Shown here: positions 18,290 through 27,609 of the stretch, piece after piece
Layout: each line of letters begins with the position of its first letter
Numbering within the stretch: position 1 is the stretch's first letter
Origin: Methanobacterium sp.
Lineage (GTDB): Archaea; Methanobacteriota; Methanobacteria; Methanobacteriales; Methanobacteriaceae
Direction: 5' to 3'
DNA length: 64,000 bases
NCBI RefSeq assembly: GCF_038562635.1
Contig: NZ_JBCFBO010000001.1
Span: 1,590,643-1,654,642 of the forward strand
Translations under genes and position numbers: made by a program
The notes under the pieces: generated by a model
Told to the model about the DNA's origin: nothing
What the model saw: only the letters and a program-made list of their open reading frames with translations
The model's database searches: none

Positions 18290-18838
18290 TTCTGTTTTTC
18301 CCATTTTATGCATAAGCTCAGCTATGACACCTTCAAGGAATATAAAAGTTGATACTTCAAATAAAGTTCCAAGTGGAGACAGTGGTTGATGCCTTCCGTT
18401 TATCTGGCGTTTAATATAATCTTTTTCTGTGTCAATTTTAGTTCTGCCTTTAATTGGCATTATCAGATCAGAAAGACCCCCAAGAGTTGAATCTTCATAA
18501 GAAGTTACAGCAATTATTTTTGCCCCTCTTTTTTTACTTATTGTAGCAGTGCTTATAATAAAACTGGTCTCTCCTGACCCTGAAATTGCAAGTAAACAGT
18601 CATCAGCATATATAGCTGGAGTTATAGTTTCCCCGACCACATACACACTTATTCCAAGATGCATTAACCTCATAGCAAAGGCCCTTGCAACCAGTCCAGA
18701 TCTTCCAAGACCTATTATAAAAACATTGTTTGCATTAATTAGCATGTCAAGCATTTCTTCAATGCGTTCACTGTCAATTTCTGATGATACACCCTTAATA
18801 TTGTCCACTATTTCATCTATAGCCTCATTTAAAATCAT
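18254..18838 (-). CDS. 6-phospho-3-hexuloisomerase (SIS domain)
   Basis: 194 residues, normal length. It interconverts hexulose-6-phosphate and fructose-6-phosphate; in methanogens this ribulose monophosphate route runs in reverse to make pentose phosphate. The SIS fold shows FIIGLGRSGLVARAFAMRL (residues about 40-58), 'CLLAISGSGETSFI', and AKIIAVTSYEDSTLG; RQINGRHQPLSPLGTLFEV near residue 150 is the family active-site region. Start ATG 18838 follows GGTGAGAAA. The partner hexulose-phosphate synthase is not adjacent. Confidence 0.9.
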   Translation of the reverse strand: MILNEAIDEIVDNIKGVSSEIDSERIEEMLDMLINANNVFIIGLGRSGLVARAFAMRLMHLGISVYVVGETITPAIYADDCLLAISGSGETSFIISTATISKKRGAKIIAVTSYEDSTLGGLSDLIMPIKGRTKIDTEKDYIKRQINGRHQPLSPLGTLFEVSTFIFLEGVIAELMHKMGKTEEDLKARHTVLE

Positions 18839-18976
18839 TTTCTCACCGGTTGCAGAATCTATATTTCTATATTCTTTCTTAGTATATTTACCTATAAATA
18901 TTGATTTGGTTATATCCTTTTAATAATAGAAAGACTGAAATTACATCCATACTTTGACAACTAAACAGTGGTTAAA

Positions 18977-19843
18977 ATGAAATACCATCCAAAGGTAAGC
19001 CTTATAATAGAAAGACATACATTTAGTTATAAGCTTTTTGAAGCGCTTGAACATGTATCCAGAACATATTCCCAACGAAAAGCTGCTCAAGAATTAAACA
19101 TATCCCATGCAGTTCTCAATCGCCGTATTAAAGAAGCTGAAGAAAAACTTGGTTTTAAACTTCTCGCTGCAACTGGTGCAGGTTCTGAGCTGACCAGGAA
19201 CGCGAAAAAAATCCTTCAAAAGTATAAAAAATATACAAATAGGCTTAAAAATCATGAAAAAATCATTATTTGCGGAGGATATGCTTCTTCCAGACTTATG
19301 GAAACGTTATCATCAAAATATGGTTTAAATGCTGCAGTATACAGAACAAGTGATAAAAATGCAATTCATCTAGCTAGCCTCGATATGGTGGATATTCTAA
19401 CACTTGACGACCCCGTGCACGCATTTATACAAAATTTAGACTTTGTACCAATTGCATATGACCACTTGGTTCTCGTATCCGGCGCAAGAACACACCATGA
19501 CATCAGGGAGTTAAATGGGAGAAATTTTGTTGAAGTTCTTGATTCACCCCAAAGGCTGGCATGGAATACACTGGACGATAATAAAATTCAGTATAAATTA
19601 GCAGGGGAATTTAAATTACCCTATGATGCCCTGAGATTTGTCCAAAAAAATCCTGAATTTTACACATTTATAAACAGCAGCTTATGGGAAGGCTCAGATA
19701 TTATAAAAAATGATACACGGCACATCATAAGTTGCGTTATATGTAATAAAGAAGATAAAAGAATAGATGACTTTTTAAATTTCATTTTAACTTTTAAGGG
19801 GCAGAGATTAGTTGAAAAGTGCGGATTTGAAAGTGTAAGATAA
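18977..19843 (+). CDS. ModE/LysR-type regulator with substrate-binding-like domain
   Basis: 288 residues from ATG 18977 (a GTG at 18968 is also in frame; the ribosome binding site AGTGGT is weak). Residues about 20-80 are a winged helix of the ModE/LysR type (SQRKAAQELNISHAVLNRRIKEAEEKLGFKL in effect, then LLAATGAGSELTR). The rest resembles a periplasmic-binding fold of the kind that follows such domains in molybdate- or tungstate-sensing regulators. With Mo/W genes close by it is a good candidate for an oxyanion sensor. The ligand cannot be read from sequence. Confidence 0.75.
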   Translation: MKYHPKVSLIIERHTFSYKLFEALEHVSRTYSQRKAAQELNISHAVLNRRIKEAEEKLGFKLLAATGAGSELTRNAKKILQKYKKYTNRLKNHEKIIICGGYASSRLMETLSSKYGLNAAVYRTSDKNAIHLASLDMVDILTLDDPVHAFIQNLDFVPIAYDHLVLVSGARTHHDIRELNGRNFVEVLDSPQRLAWNTLDDNKIQYKLAGEFKLPYDALRFVQKNPEFYTFINSSLWEGSDIIKNDTRHIISCVICNKEDKRIDDFLNFILTFKGQRLVEKCGFESVR

Positions 19844-19929
19844 TTAGTTTACAGGGTAATAAGAGTGGCTTTATATATACCCCTGAATGAATAAAGGAAA
19901 GTTAACTAGATGTTGGTAGAGTGGTTAGT

Positions 19930-20922
19930 ATGGGTGTCTTAAAGAAAAAAATCAGTAAGTACAACAAATATGTCATTGAGATTGAGAGCGAAGAACTTGA
20001 AGCTAATAATCTTAAAAACATTGAAGATGTTATCATCGTCGGCAAAAAAGACTTTGAAAATGAGTTGAATAAATCTAAGGAATTATCGGCGAAATTAGAA
20101 TCTAAAGGCTTAGAGATTAAATTAAAAGGCCTTAAACTCCAGGAAAAGGACATAGAAATTCAGAAAGCAAAATCAGAAATTGAAGAACTTAAAGAAACCT
20201 ACAACTCTAAAATTACTACACTTGAAGACAATTATGCAACTAGATCAAATGAATTATCTCTTTTACTCGATAATAAAGAAATTGAACTTGAAGATCTTAA
20301 AAATAAATACAGTAAACTCAAAGAAGAATTAGAATATAAATCTAATTCTCTAAAAGATAAGCTAGAAGAAAAGGAAACTATACACAATCAGATGGAAGTT
20401 TATCGAATTGGAAATATAGGGCTTAAAAATGAAATTGAGAACAAAGCAAAAGAGATTAGTGAATTAAAAAATGATTATAGCCTGTTAAAAACTAATTATG
20501 ATGAATTAAAAGGTAATTACAGTAATATTCTGGATATTAAATCTCAGCATGAGAAGGAAATAGAAAAACTTCGATCAAGTGCAGATAAACTCGGGATGAT
20601 CCATGTAGAGCACAATAAATTAATCAATAATTACAGGCATCTTCAAGAAGTAGTAAACAAGAAAGATAAAACTATAAATGAATTAGAATCTAAAAAACGG
20701 AAGTTAGAACAGTATCTTTCAATGTCAATGGAAGCTATAACTACTTTAAAAAACCTTGGATTATTTAATAGATTGTTTAATAGAATTCCAGAAGGTATTG
20801 AAGAACTGCAGGAAGATATTAAAAAGTTACAACCTCCAAAAGAAATAGAAATAGAACCTGTAAGAGCTAAAAAAACTACAGATATCTTAGGAATAAAAGA
20901 AGATGATTTCGAAGACCTGTAA
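19930..20922 (+). CDS. Long coiled-coil protein, unknown function
   Basis: 330 residues from ATG 19930. Residues about 30-250 are almost continuous heptad-type coiled coil rich in Glu, Lys, Leu and Asn (for example LEDLKNKYSKLKEELEYKSN). The N-terminal 30 residues (MGVLKKKISKYNKYVIEIE) and the C-terminal tail (LFNRLFNRIPEGIEELQEDI, then TTDILGIKEDDF) are not coiled coil and may be contact sites. There is no membrane segment, ATPase motif or cysteine cluster. I do not recognise the family; a structural or scaffold role is a guess. Confidence 0.75.
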   Translation: MGVLKKKISKYNKYVIEIESEELEANNLKNIEDVIIVGKKDFENELNKSKELSAKLESKGLEIKLKGLKLQEKDIEIQKAKSEIEELKETYNSKITTLEDNYATRSNELSLLLDNKEIELEDLKNKYSKLKEELEYKSNSLKDKLEEKETIHNQMEVYRIGNIGLKNEIENKAKEISELKNDYSLLKTNYDELKGNYSNILDIKSQHEKEIEKLRSSADKLGMIHVEHNKLINNYRHLQEVVNKKDKTINELESKKRKLEQYLSMSMEAITTLKNLGLFNRLFNRIPEGIEELQEDIKKLQPPKEIEIEPVRAKKTTDILGIKEDDFEDL

Positions 20923-20936
20923 AAACTTTTTTACAA

Positions 20937-22253
20937 CTAATATTTCTCAAGGAGTAATTCAACTTCTTTTTCTAAATTAAAATTTTTTAAATATTCTATT
21001 TCTGCTTTTTTAACTGCAATATAAGCTTTTGAAAGTTTCTTTCCCATTGCATTCAAGATTATTTCATCTTTTTCCAGCTCTTCAATTGCATTTTCCAGTC
21101 TGGAAGGTAGAATTTTTATTTTATAATCTTTTCCCTGTAATATATTTCCAGGATCTTCCTGAACTGGCTCTTCCAGTTCCATTTTCTGTGTTACTCCATG
21201 AATCCCTGCTGCAATAACTGCACCCAATGCCAGATAAGGATTAGAAGATGCATCTACTGTTTTTAACTCAAAATTTTTGATCTCTCCATTAAATTCCGGA
21301 ATAACCCTAATAGCAGCCTCTCTATTACCAATTCCCCAACACTGGAAAGCTCCACTCCAGTAATGCGGTTTAATTCTATGATAAGAGTTGGTAATTGGAG
21401 TGGTTACGGCCATAAGCGCAGGCAAGTGATGTAAAACGCCTGCTATAAACTGACTTCCTACCTTAGAAATCCCATATTTATCTTCAAAATCAGATAAAAT
21501 ATTTTTGCCTTCCCTCCACAGGCTTAAATGCAAATGACATCCGCTTCCAGCTTTATCTACAAATATTTTAGGAAGGAATGATGCTGTTAAACCATATTTA
21601 CCTGCAACTGCCCTTACAGTTTCTCTAAATATTATTTGATTATCGCATGCCTTAAGAGCCTCGTCGTACTTAACTGTAATTTCCTGTTGTCCAGGTCCAG
21701 ATTCAGCATGGTACTGCTGGACTTCCATACCCTGTAAAATAAGTGATTTAACCATTTCATCAATGATTTCGCTATTTATATCCATGGAATAAGTCGATGC
21801 AAAGGAAGTGTCATCAGCAGGAAAAATTCCATCTTCAGTTTTCTTTAAAAGGTAAAATTCATTTTCAAATGCCCCTTTAACTGAAAATCCCATTCCTGCA
21901 GCTTTATCCCGCATCCTTTTTAAAAACCCTCGGGGACAGTAATCCCACGTCTCTCCATTTTTTTTCATATCCCCCATAAAACGCCCGTGACCTGGAGAAT
22001 ATGGAACAGGCGTAAAACTTGAAAGATCTGCTTTAAGCTGGACTTCACCTACTGGACTAAGCCCGCTTTCTTCAACAACAGCATCATATACTGCAGGCAC
22101 TCCCTGTTGACCTTCAGAAATACCTACATAATACTTAGAATCCTCCGAAGAATTCTTATAAATCGATTTTGCCCTTATTATATTTGCATTATCACACCAC
22201 AGTATCCGGATAAACTCAATATCGGAAGGTACAACAGATTTTTTATTAACCAT
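20937..22253 (-). CDS. Glutamine synthetase family protein (GlnA-like ligase)
   Basis: 438 residues. Glutamine synthetase landmarks are present: AFENEFYLL, ESGPGQQEITVKYDEAL, GSGCHLHLSLW, and the ATP/phosphate segment NSYHRIKPHYWSGAFQCWGI followed by GNREAAIRV. The segment after NSYHR departs from the NSYKRLVPGYEAP of true GlnA and is closer to the gamma-glutamyl-polyamine/GlnA3/FluG type. The enzyme may therefore attach an amine other than ammonia to glutamate. The gene is monocistronic and convergent with the coiled-coil gene (gap 14 bases). Confidence 0.85.
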   Translation of the reverse strand: MVNKKSVVPSDIEFIRILWCDNANIIRAKSIYKNSSEDSKYYVGISEGQQGVPAVYDAVVEESGLSPVGEVQLKADLSSFTPVPYSPGHGRFMGDMKKNGETWDYCPRGFLKRMRDKAAGMGFSVKGAFENEFYLLKKTEDGIFPADDTSFASTYSMDINSEIIDEMVKSLILQGMEVQQYHAESGPGQQEITVKYDEALKACDNQIIFRETVRAVAGKYGLTASFLPKIFVDKAGSGCHLHLSLWREGKNILSDFEDKYGISKVGSQFIAGVLHHLPALMAVTTPITNSYHRIKPHYWSGAFQCWGIGNREAAIRVIPEFNGEIKNFELKTVDASSNPYLALGAVIAAGIHGVTQKMELEEPVQEDPGNILQGKDYKIKILPSRLENAIEELEKDEIILNAMGKKLSKAYIAVKKAEIEYLKNFNLEKEVELLLEKY

Positions 22254-22475
22254 ACCACTTACCCCACAACAGCTTAATAATTAAATTAATCATTCCAGAC
22301 ATTATTTAAAAAGCTTAACTTAAATTTGTTTTAATCATTTAGAACTATATACTCTCCCCAAACCTAAATAACTTTCCAAACATTTTAATAGTTTTAAAAC
22401 GAAACTTGTAAAAACCATGGGAAATTTTTCCAGAGTTATTTATAATAATTATTATATTATGAGGTGATTTTTCTG

Positions 22476-23390
22476 ATTAAAAAAACAGATCTTCTAGCCA
22501 TTGGGCACACAGCTTTAGATTCTATAGTTCTTGTTAAGGAATTTCCATCTCCAAATTCGTCAACACTGATAAAACAGATAAAAAACTTCGATGGAGGAGC
22601 AGCTGCAAATGTAGCAGTGGTGGCATCTACATTAGGACTTAAATCAGCGCTGGTATCTGCTGTTGGAGACGAATTTAAAGCTTCAAATTACCACAATAAG
22701 CTTAAAACTATGGGAGTAGACACTGAGGATATGATAGTGATTGAAAACGAAAAAACGCCCATGGCATGGGTTTTTACAGATTCTAACAATGATCAGATAA
22801 GTTATTTCTACTGGGGGGCTGCAGCTTACTTTAAAGAATCTGAACCTCCTGAAAGAGCTATTAAAAAGGCAACTGCAGTTCACCTGGCAACAGGCGACCC
22901 CTGCTTCAATCGAAGGTCAGGTGAAGTGGCCAACGAATTTCAAAAATTGATATCTTTTGATCCAGGACAAGATCTCCACATGTACTCTTCAGAAAAGCTT
23001 AAAAGTGTTATAAAAGTCTGTAACATTCTTTTTGGAAACCATTACGAAATTGACAGAATTTTAAAAACATTGAATATTGATATCAATGAACTGAGATCTA
23101 TTGGGCCGGAAATTATAGTTAAAACATACGGTAAAGACGGAAGCATGATATACGCTGATAAAAAAATTAAAATAGATTCAATACTCAGAACCCCAGTAGA
23201 CCCAACGGGAGCTGGAGATTCATATCGTGCTGCGTTCTTAAATGCTTATTTAAATGACAAAGATCTAGAATACTGTGGAAAATTCGCTTCTGCTGTTTCA
23301 TCGTTCATTGTAGAGGCTGAAGGATGCCAGACCAATGTTCCAGATTATAATATGACCATTGAAAGAATGAAAGAAAAATGGGATGAATAA
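22476..23390 (+). CDS. PfkB-family sugar or nucleoside kinase, probable AUU start
   Basis: About 304 residues. Ribokinase-type fold: LAIGHTALDSI near the start, 'DGGAAANVAVVASTLG', 'SAVGDEF', and the anion-hole signature DPTGAGDSYRAAFL. No ATG lies near the start. GAGGTGA (22461-22467) is followed by CTG 22473 and ATT 22476; reading from ATT gives the natural beginning (M)KKTDLLAIG. A GTG at 22464 is inside the ribosome binding site. The substrate is not clear; the archaeal relatives include ribokinase and nucleoside kinases. Confidence 0.85.
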   Translation: MKKTDLLAIGHTALDSIVLVKEFPSPNSSTLIKQIKNFDGGAAANVAVVASTLGLKSALVSAVGDEFKASNYHNKLKTMGVDTEDMIVIENEKTPMAWVFTDSNNDQISYFYWGAAAYFKESEPPERAIKKATAVHLATGDPCFNRRSGEVANEFQKLISFDPGQDLHMYSSEKLKSVIKVCNILFGNHYEIDRILKTLNIDINELRSIGPEIIVKTYGKDGSMIYADKKIKIDSILRTPVDPTGAGDSYRAAFLNAYLNDKDLEYCGKFASAVSSFIVEAEGCQTNVPDYNMTIERMKEKWDE

Positions 23391-23505
23391 TCAATTTACA
23401 TCCCCCATTTATTTTATAAAATAACCAATACATTCCCAGTTAACACCTATCCTAATAAAACAGGATGAATAACCACTTATTTTACAAATAACGTATTAAA
23501 CAGTG

Positions 23506-24861
23506 CTATGCCACTTTCCGGATAACAGCAACTAATGTTTTTAAGAGTATAGGACCGTCCATCCATACTTGACTAAGGATATACCTTGGACGCAGGTAGA
23601 ACTTACGAAAAGCGTTGCTTTGAATTTTTCTAAGCTCTTCTAAAGAACATTCCATAGTATCTATAATAGGTGAAATAAGGGTATATTTAGACCAGTCCTT
23701 AACTTTAATCAGATTTTTCTCCTTCATCTGCTGGTAAAACCTGGTTCCAGGATATGGCGTTGCCAGGCTAAAAATAGCATAAGATGGCTTTAATTCCTGC
23801 ACAAACTTTATAGTCCTTCCCATACTCTCTTTAGTATCGCCAGGCATTCCCAATACTACTGAAGCAATAGTACGGATTTTTTCTTTTCGGGATACTTCAA
23901 ATGCGTGCTTGATCTTATCAACAGTAGTTTTTTTGTTTACTTGATCCAGGACTTGCTGATCTGCTGACTCCACACCCATAAATATAGTTATACATCCTGC
24001 TTCCCTCATTTCTTTTAATACTTCCTCGGATAAGGTATCGACTCTAGCTGTACAGCCCCATAAAACATCCATGTTCCGTTTTTTGATCTCGGCGCATATC
24101 TGTTTCACTCTTTTACTGTAAAGGGTGAATGTATCATCCATAAAAGCTATTGTTTCCACACCATACTCTTTTATTAGATATTCCATCTCATCTACTATTT
24201 TTTCAGGTGATCTTAAGCGCATTTTAGGGCCGTGAAGAGCAGCTGAAGCGCAAAATGAACACTGCATTGGACAGCCCCTGCTGGTGATCATTGTAGCCAC
24301 ATTGGTTTTCATATTCAAAAGCCTGTAATGATCCATTGGAAGGAGATGCAGTGCAGGGAATGGAAGGCTATCTAAATCCTTTATAAGTGGGCGAGGCGGC
24401 GTAACTACATTACCAAATGCTATTCCCTTAACTTCAGCTAGATCACCATCATTTTCAAGCGTTTTAGCCAGTTCAAGCATGGTGTACTCGCCTTCTCCTA
24501 TTGTTACAATATCCACAAAATCCTTCTCTAAAAGTTCCTGATAATTAAATGTAGGATGATAACCTCCCATTACAACCACAGTATCTGGACAAACTTTTTT
24601 CACCAGCTGCGCTGTTTTCAAAGCCTGTTCTATAGTAGGAGTTAATGCTGTAATAGCCACTAACTCAGGAGAATTTTCCCCTATTTCCTCCTCCAGAGTT
24701 TCCCATGTCATATCCATAGCAGAAGCATCAATAACGCTTACATCAAAGTTATTTTCCTCCAAAACGGCAGCCATATAAGCTATTCCAAGAGGAGGAGCTA
24801 CTACGCCTATAAATTTATACTTTGAGTTGGTCTGCGGGGGGTTTATGAATGTTATTTTCAT
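23506..24861 (-). CDS. B12-binding domain radical SAM protein
   Basis: 451 residues. The N-terminal B12-binding-type domain (residues 1-140) holds INPPQT, PPLGIAYMAAVLEE and VVMGGYHPTFNYQELL. The radical SAM core has the CxxxCxxC cluster motif RGCPMQCSFC (near residue 195) and later GVESADQQVLDQVNK and GMPGDTKESM. Class members methylate or rearrange unactivated carbons in lipid, cofactor or protein targets. The gene is alone and gives no hint of its substrate. Start ATG 24861 after GAGGTGACATATA. Confidence 0.88.
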   Translation of the reverse strand: MKITFINPPQTNSKYKFIGVVAPPLGIAYMAAVLEENNFDVSVIDASAMDMTWETLEEEIGENSPELVAITALTPTIEQALKTAQLVKKVCPDTVVVMGGYHPTFNYQELLEKDFVDIVTIGEGEYTMLELAKTLENDGDLAEVKGIAFGNVVTPPRPLIKDLDSLPFPALHLLPMDHYRLLNMKTNVATMITSRGCPMQCSFCASAALHGPKMRLRSPEKIVDEMEYLIKEYGVETIAFMDDTFTLYSKRVKQICAEIKKRNMDVLWGCTARVDTLSEEVLKEMREAGCITIFMGVESADQQVLDQVNKKTTVDKIKHAFEVSRKEKIRTIASVVLGMPGDTKESMGRTIKFVQELKPSYAIFSLATPYPGTRFYQQMKEKNLIKVKDWSKYTLISPIIDTMECSLEELRKIQSNAFRKFYLRPRYILSQVWMDGPILLKTLVAVIRKVA

Positions 24862-25274
24862 TTATATGTCACCTCATTGCTTAATCCAAATAATCAAAAC
24901 AATAGGAATGAATGATAAATGTCTTATATAAATTAACAATCTATCATCATGCTTTATAGATAAAATAGAGGCTTACAAACTAAAAACGATGAAATATGAA
25001 TAAATAATGATATGATCAATTATAATTAAAAACAGATTTTTGTTAGTTCGTAACGTATATAAACGTTTTGTTAAGCTTAATTTTTAGAAAAAAATTATTA
25101 AAATTAGACTAAAATTTTATTGAAAATTATAGAATGTCCCATAATCTAATTAAAAAGTAGAATATTTAGCTATTCAATGTATAACTGAGTTTTCTAGTTC
25201 TTTAAAGAAAAATTATTTAAACTATGTTAAATTGATACCAGTGCCTGCATTTGTAAATATTAAAAAAAATAAAG
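24862..25274. other. AT-rich intergenic region
   Basis: A minus-strand TATA-like element (TTTATATAAG, about 24923-24933) fits the promoter of the radical SAM gene. Further away lies an AACG...CGTT pair around TATATAAA (about 25052-25066). No coding frame seen. Confidence 0.4.
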
Positions 25275-25418
25275 CTACTCATTTTTCATTATTTCTTCAT
25301 CACATTCAGGGCACAGGTATTCTTCTACCTTCCCTGATTTTTTAATCCGTTTATTTTCCAGTATTTCTCTTTTGAACCATTCTCCACATCTTCCACATTT
25401 TACGTTTTCAGTAACCAT
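25275..25418 (-). CDS. Small zinc-ribbon protein
   Basis: 47 residues. ATG 25418 is preceded by GGTGATTTG with perfect spacing and the frame closes at TAG 25275-25277. Two knuckles are present, CGRC at residues 8-11 and CPEC at residues 36-39, in the order VKCGRCGEWFKRE...VEEYLCPECDEE. This is a classic treble-clef or zinc-ribbon size. The strong ribosome binding site and paired CxxC motifs argue for a real gene despite its length. Function unknown; small archaeal zinc ribbons often bind nucleic acid. Confidence 0.75.
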   Translation of the reverse strand: MVTENVKCGRCGEWFKREILENKRIKKSGKVEEYLCPECDEEIMKNE

Positions 25419-25986
25419 CAAATCACCAATTATATGTTAGTTTTTATCAGATTTCTACTTTTTTATCTTCTTGAATAATTCATTAATCATGCTTTAAAAT
25501 TAAAATTTCCAATATACATCAGTTTTTATCACCATTAGATGCATATAAATGTCCAAATAACCATTATAACCATTTAAAATATCTAAAAATCAACCATTTG
25601 AACTATCAATTCAATATAATGTATTTAAAAAATGAAGCGCATAATAACTGCTTTTATCATATCTCTAATTAAAAAGTAATAATAATTACTTATTTACCCG
25701 GAATATCCCCAAATTATAATAATGGGTTTATTTTTATTAAAATTAAATATTTATTAGCACTTTATAATATATTTAGTTTAAATTTTTCGATTTAATTTGT
25801 TTCATAAATGATAAAATTATGAGTAACACAGAGAATACTATAAACTAAAAATAAATTATAAAATTAGCCCATTATTTAGTAATTTTTAGTAATTTAGCTT
25901 AAGTTTATTATTTAAAATACCAAATAATGGGTCCGAATTTTATTAAATAAGAGCTACGCTGGCTAGAGAATGATTAGGAGTTAATT
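25419..25986. other. Very AT-rich intergenic region
   Basis: 568 bases without a supported coding frame. Only A/T-rich stretches are seen, including the possible repeat ATTTAGTAATTTTTAGTAATTT near 25870-25895. The PIN-like gene promoter should lie at its right end. Confidence 0.4.
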
Positions 25987-27222
25987 ATGAAAGATGAATT
26001 TTATGATGAACCCAATTTAGAAAAATTATGGGAAAAATGCACATTTGTTTTTGATACGAGCGTTTTAATGAATTTGTATACTTGCCCTGAAGAGATTTAC
26101 AGTGAATTCATTAACATCCTCAAAAATGAAATCTCTAACCGCATATGGATACCCTACCAAATTAGTTCAGAGTTTCAAAGGAATAGTATTCATGGCGTGA
26201 AAAAAGCAGCCCAAAATTATGAAGACTTAAGAAATAGCATTACCATTTTAAAGAAGGATTCTAAAAATTTAGCTCAAAAAATTGCGGACTTAAACCATAC
26301 TTTTTTGAGCAGTTCAAATATTGATATCCAGGTTAAAAAAAACTTCAATGGAATTGACGCTATTTTAGAAAATATATCTGAAAGCTTAAGAAAACCTGAT
26401 CACGATGAAATTAGAAATAAATTAAATGATCTTTTTGAGGGAAAAACAGGAAATAATTATTCTGATCCAAAGTTGAAGGAAATTAATAACGAAGCTAAAA
26501 TAAGGAAAATTAAAGGAATTCGTCCAGGGTTTGAAGAAAATGAGTACAGTAATTTAATATCCTGGTATCAAATGTTAGATTATGCAAAAGGAGAAAAAAA
26601 AGATATTATCTTTGTAACTGAAAATCCTGGTTGGTGGATAAACCCTGAAAAAGAACAAATGGAACCACATCCCTCCTTAATTAAAGAATTTTCATCAATA
26701 GAGCAGAAATTTTATATTTATAGATTCATGAGCTTTTTAAGTGATTCTAAGAAATATTTGAATTTAACAGATGTAATAGAAGAGCTTACTGATTTTTCCA
26801 ATAAATTAAAAAGACGTAAAAGTACAAAACTGGAAAATCCTCCATCAGACATTGCCCTGCAGGAAATAATTGACAATACATTATTAGGTGAAAACGCGTT
26901 ACAAAAACTAATCAACCAGAGCACCGCTTATAAAACTTTACAAAAGTTAATTGACCAGAAGGTCATAGATGAAAATGACTTACACCAGATGATTACAAGA
27001 ACATTGCTGAGTGAAAGCACTTTACAAAAGATAATCAATCAAAATACAGCATATGGAACTTTACAAAAGTTAATTGACCAGAAGGTCATAGATGAAAGCG
27101 ACCTTCAAAAGATGATCACAAAAACTATAATGAGTGAAAACGTCTTACAGAAGCTAATTGATCAAAACACTACTACTAAAAATGCCCTGGAAGAAGCACT
27201 GCGAAAAAGAACTAATAATTAA
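25987..27222 (+). CDS. PIN-like nuclease domain protein with C-terminal 41-residue repeats
   Basis: 411 residues from ATG 25987 after AGGAGTTAATT. The N-terminal half resembles the PIN_8/PIN-like family: FVFDTSVLMNLYTCPEEIYSEF gives the first acidic residue and strand, and DIIFVTENPGWW corresponds to the late strand of the fold. From about residue 290 there are tandem repeats of 41 residues built on LQKLI(N/D)Q, including TLQKLIDQKVIDE twice; the DNA is repeated with a period of 123 bases (26935 and 27058). Isolated in a long AT-rich gap without an antitoxin gene. An RNase or defence role is plausible, not shown. Confidence 0.7.
   Translation: MKDEFYDEPNLEKLWEKCTFVFDTSVLMNLYTCPEEIYSEFINILKNEISNRIWIPYQISSEFQRNSIHGVKKAAQNYEDLRNSITILKKDSKNLAQKIADLNHTFLSSSNIDIQVKKNFNGIDAILENISESLRKPDHDEIRNKLNDLFEGKTGNNYSDPKLKEINNEAKIRKIKGIRPGFEENEYSNLISWYQMLDYAKGEKKDIIFVTENPGWWINPEKEQMEPHPSLIKEFSSIEQKFYIYRFMSFLSDSKKYLNLTDVIEELTDFSNKLKRRKSTKLENPPSDIALQEIIDNTLLGENALQKLINQSTAYKTLQKLIDQKVIDENDLHQMITRTLLSESTLQKIINQNTAYGTLQKLIDQKVIDESDLQKMITKTIMSENVLQKLIDQNTTTKNALEEALRKRTNN
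26935..27181 (+). repeat. Tandem 123-base repeats inside the PIN-like gene
   Basis: The motif ACTTTACAAAAGTTAATTGA and following bases recur exactly 123 bases apart (26935 and 27058), and a third, partial unit follows. In protein this is a 41-residue repeat rich in Gln, Leu, Ile and Asp, predicted helical. Confidence 0.8.
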
Positions 27223-27537
27223 TCATTTACTGAGATAGTACCGGTTTTTCATTTTTAAAATCAATCTTTACCACCATATCTCTTATTTTTTTATTTTTAA
27301 GTTCAGGAAGTGAAAGTTTCTATCCATAACAATTTTTAAAAGAGGAATTGTAAACATTAAACTGTAATTTTATATAATTAAAACAGCCAAAAACTTTGAT
27401 ATGCTCATTTTGAATATATATTCACGACTTGAAAAGTAATTTCTTTAATTTAGAATCGTCCAAACAGGAAATAAGTAATTGAATTACATAATATATTAAA
27501 ATTATCATGAAAAATTAAAAGATAACCTATTTATCTT
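27223..27537. other. Intergenic region before the DUF134 gene
   Basis: AT-rich with no coding frame. It contains the first of three related palindromes (27411-27424). Confidence 0.5.
27411..27424. promoter_or_regulatory. TGAATATATATTCA palindrome, distal copy
   Basis: A perfect 14-base palindrome, identical to the copy at 27593-27606 that abuts the DUF134 start codon. The spacing is 182 bases. Confidence 0.55.
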
Positions 27538-27551
27538 ATGAATTTCCGATG

Positions 27552-27561
27552 TGAATATTCA
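27552..27561. promoter_or_regulatory. TGAATATTCA, shorter related palindrome
   Basis: The same half sites TGAAT/ATTCA with four fewer central bases, between the two full-length copies. Confidence 0.35.
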
Positions 27562-27592
27562 ACTTTAAATAAAAAAACTTATATTTCAGTTT

Positions 27593-27606
27593 TGAATATA
27601 TATTCA
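27593..27606. promoter_or_regulatory. TGAATATATATTCA palindrome, proximal copy over the DUF134 transcription start
   Basis: It ends three bases before the ATG at 27610. A TATA-like CTTATATTT (27579-27587) lies about 26 bases upstream of that ATG, so transcription should start at or near the ATG and a bound protein would block it. Confidence 0.6.
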
Positions 27607-27609
27607 GCC

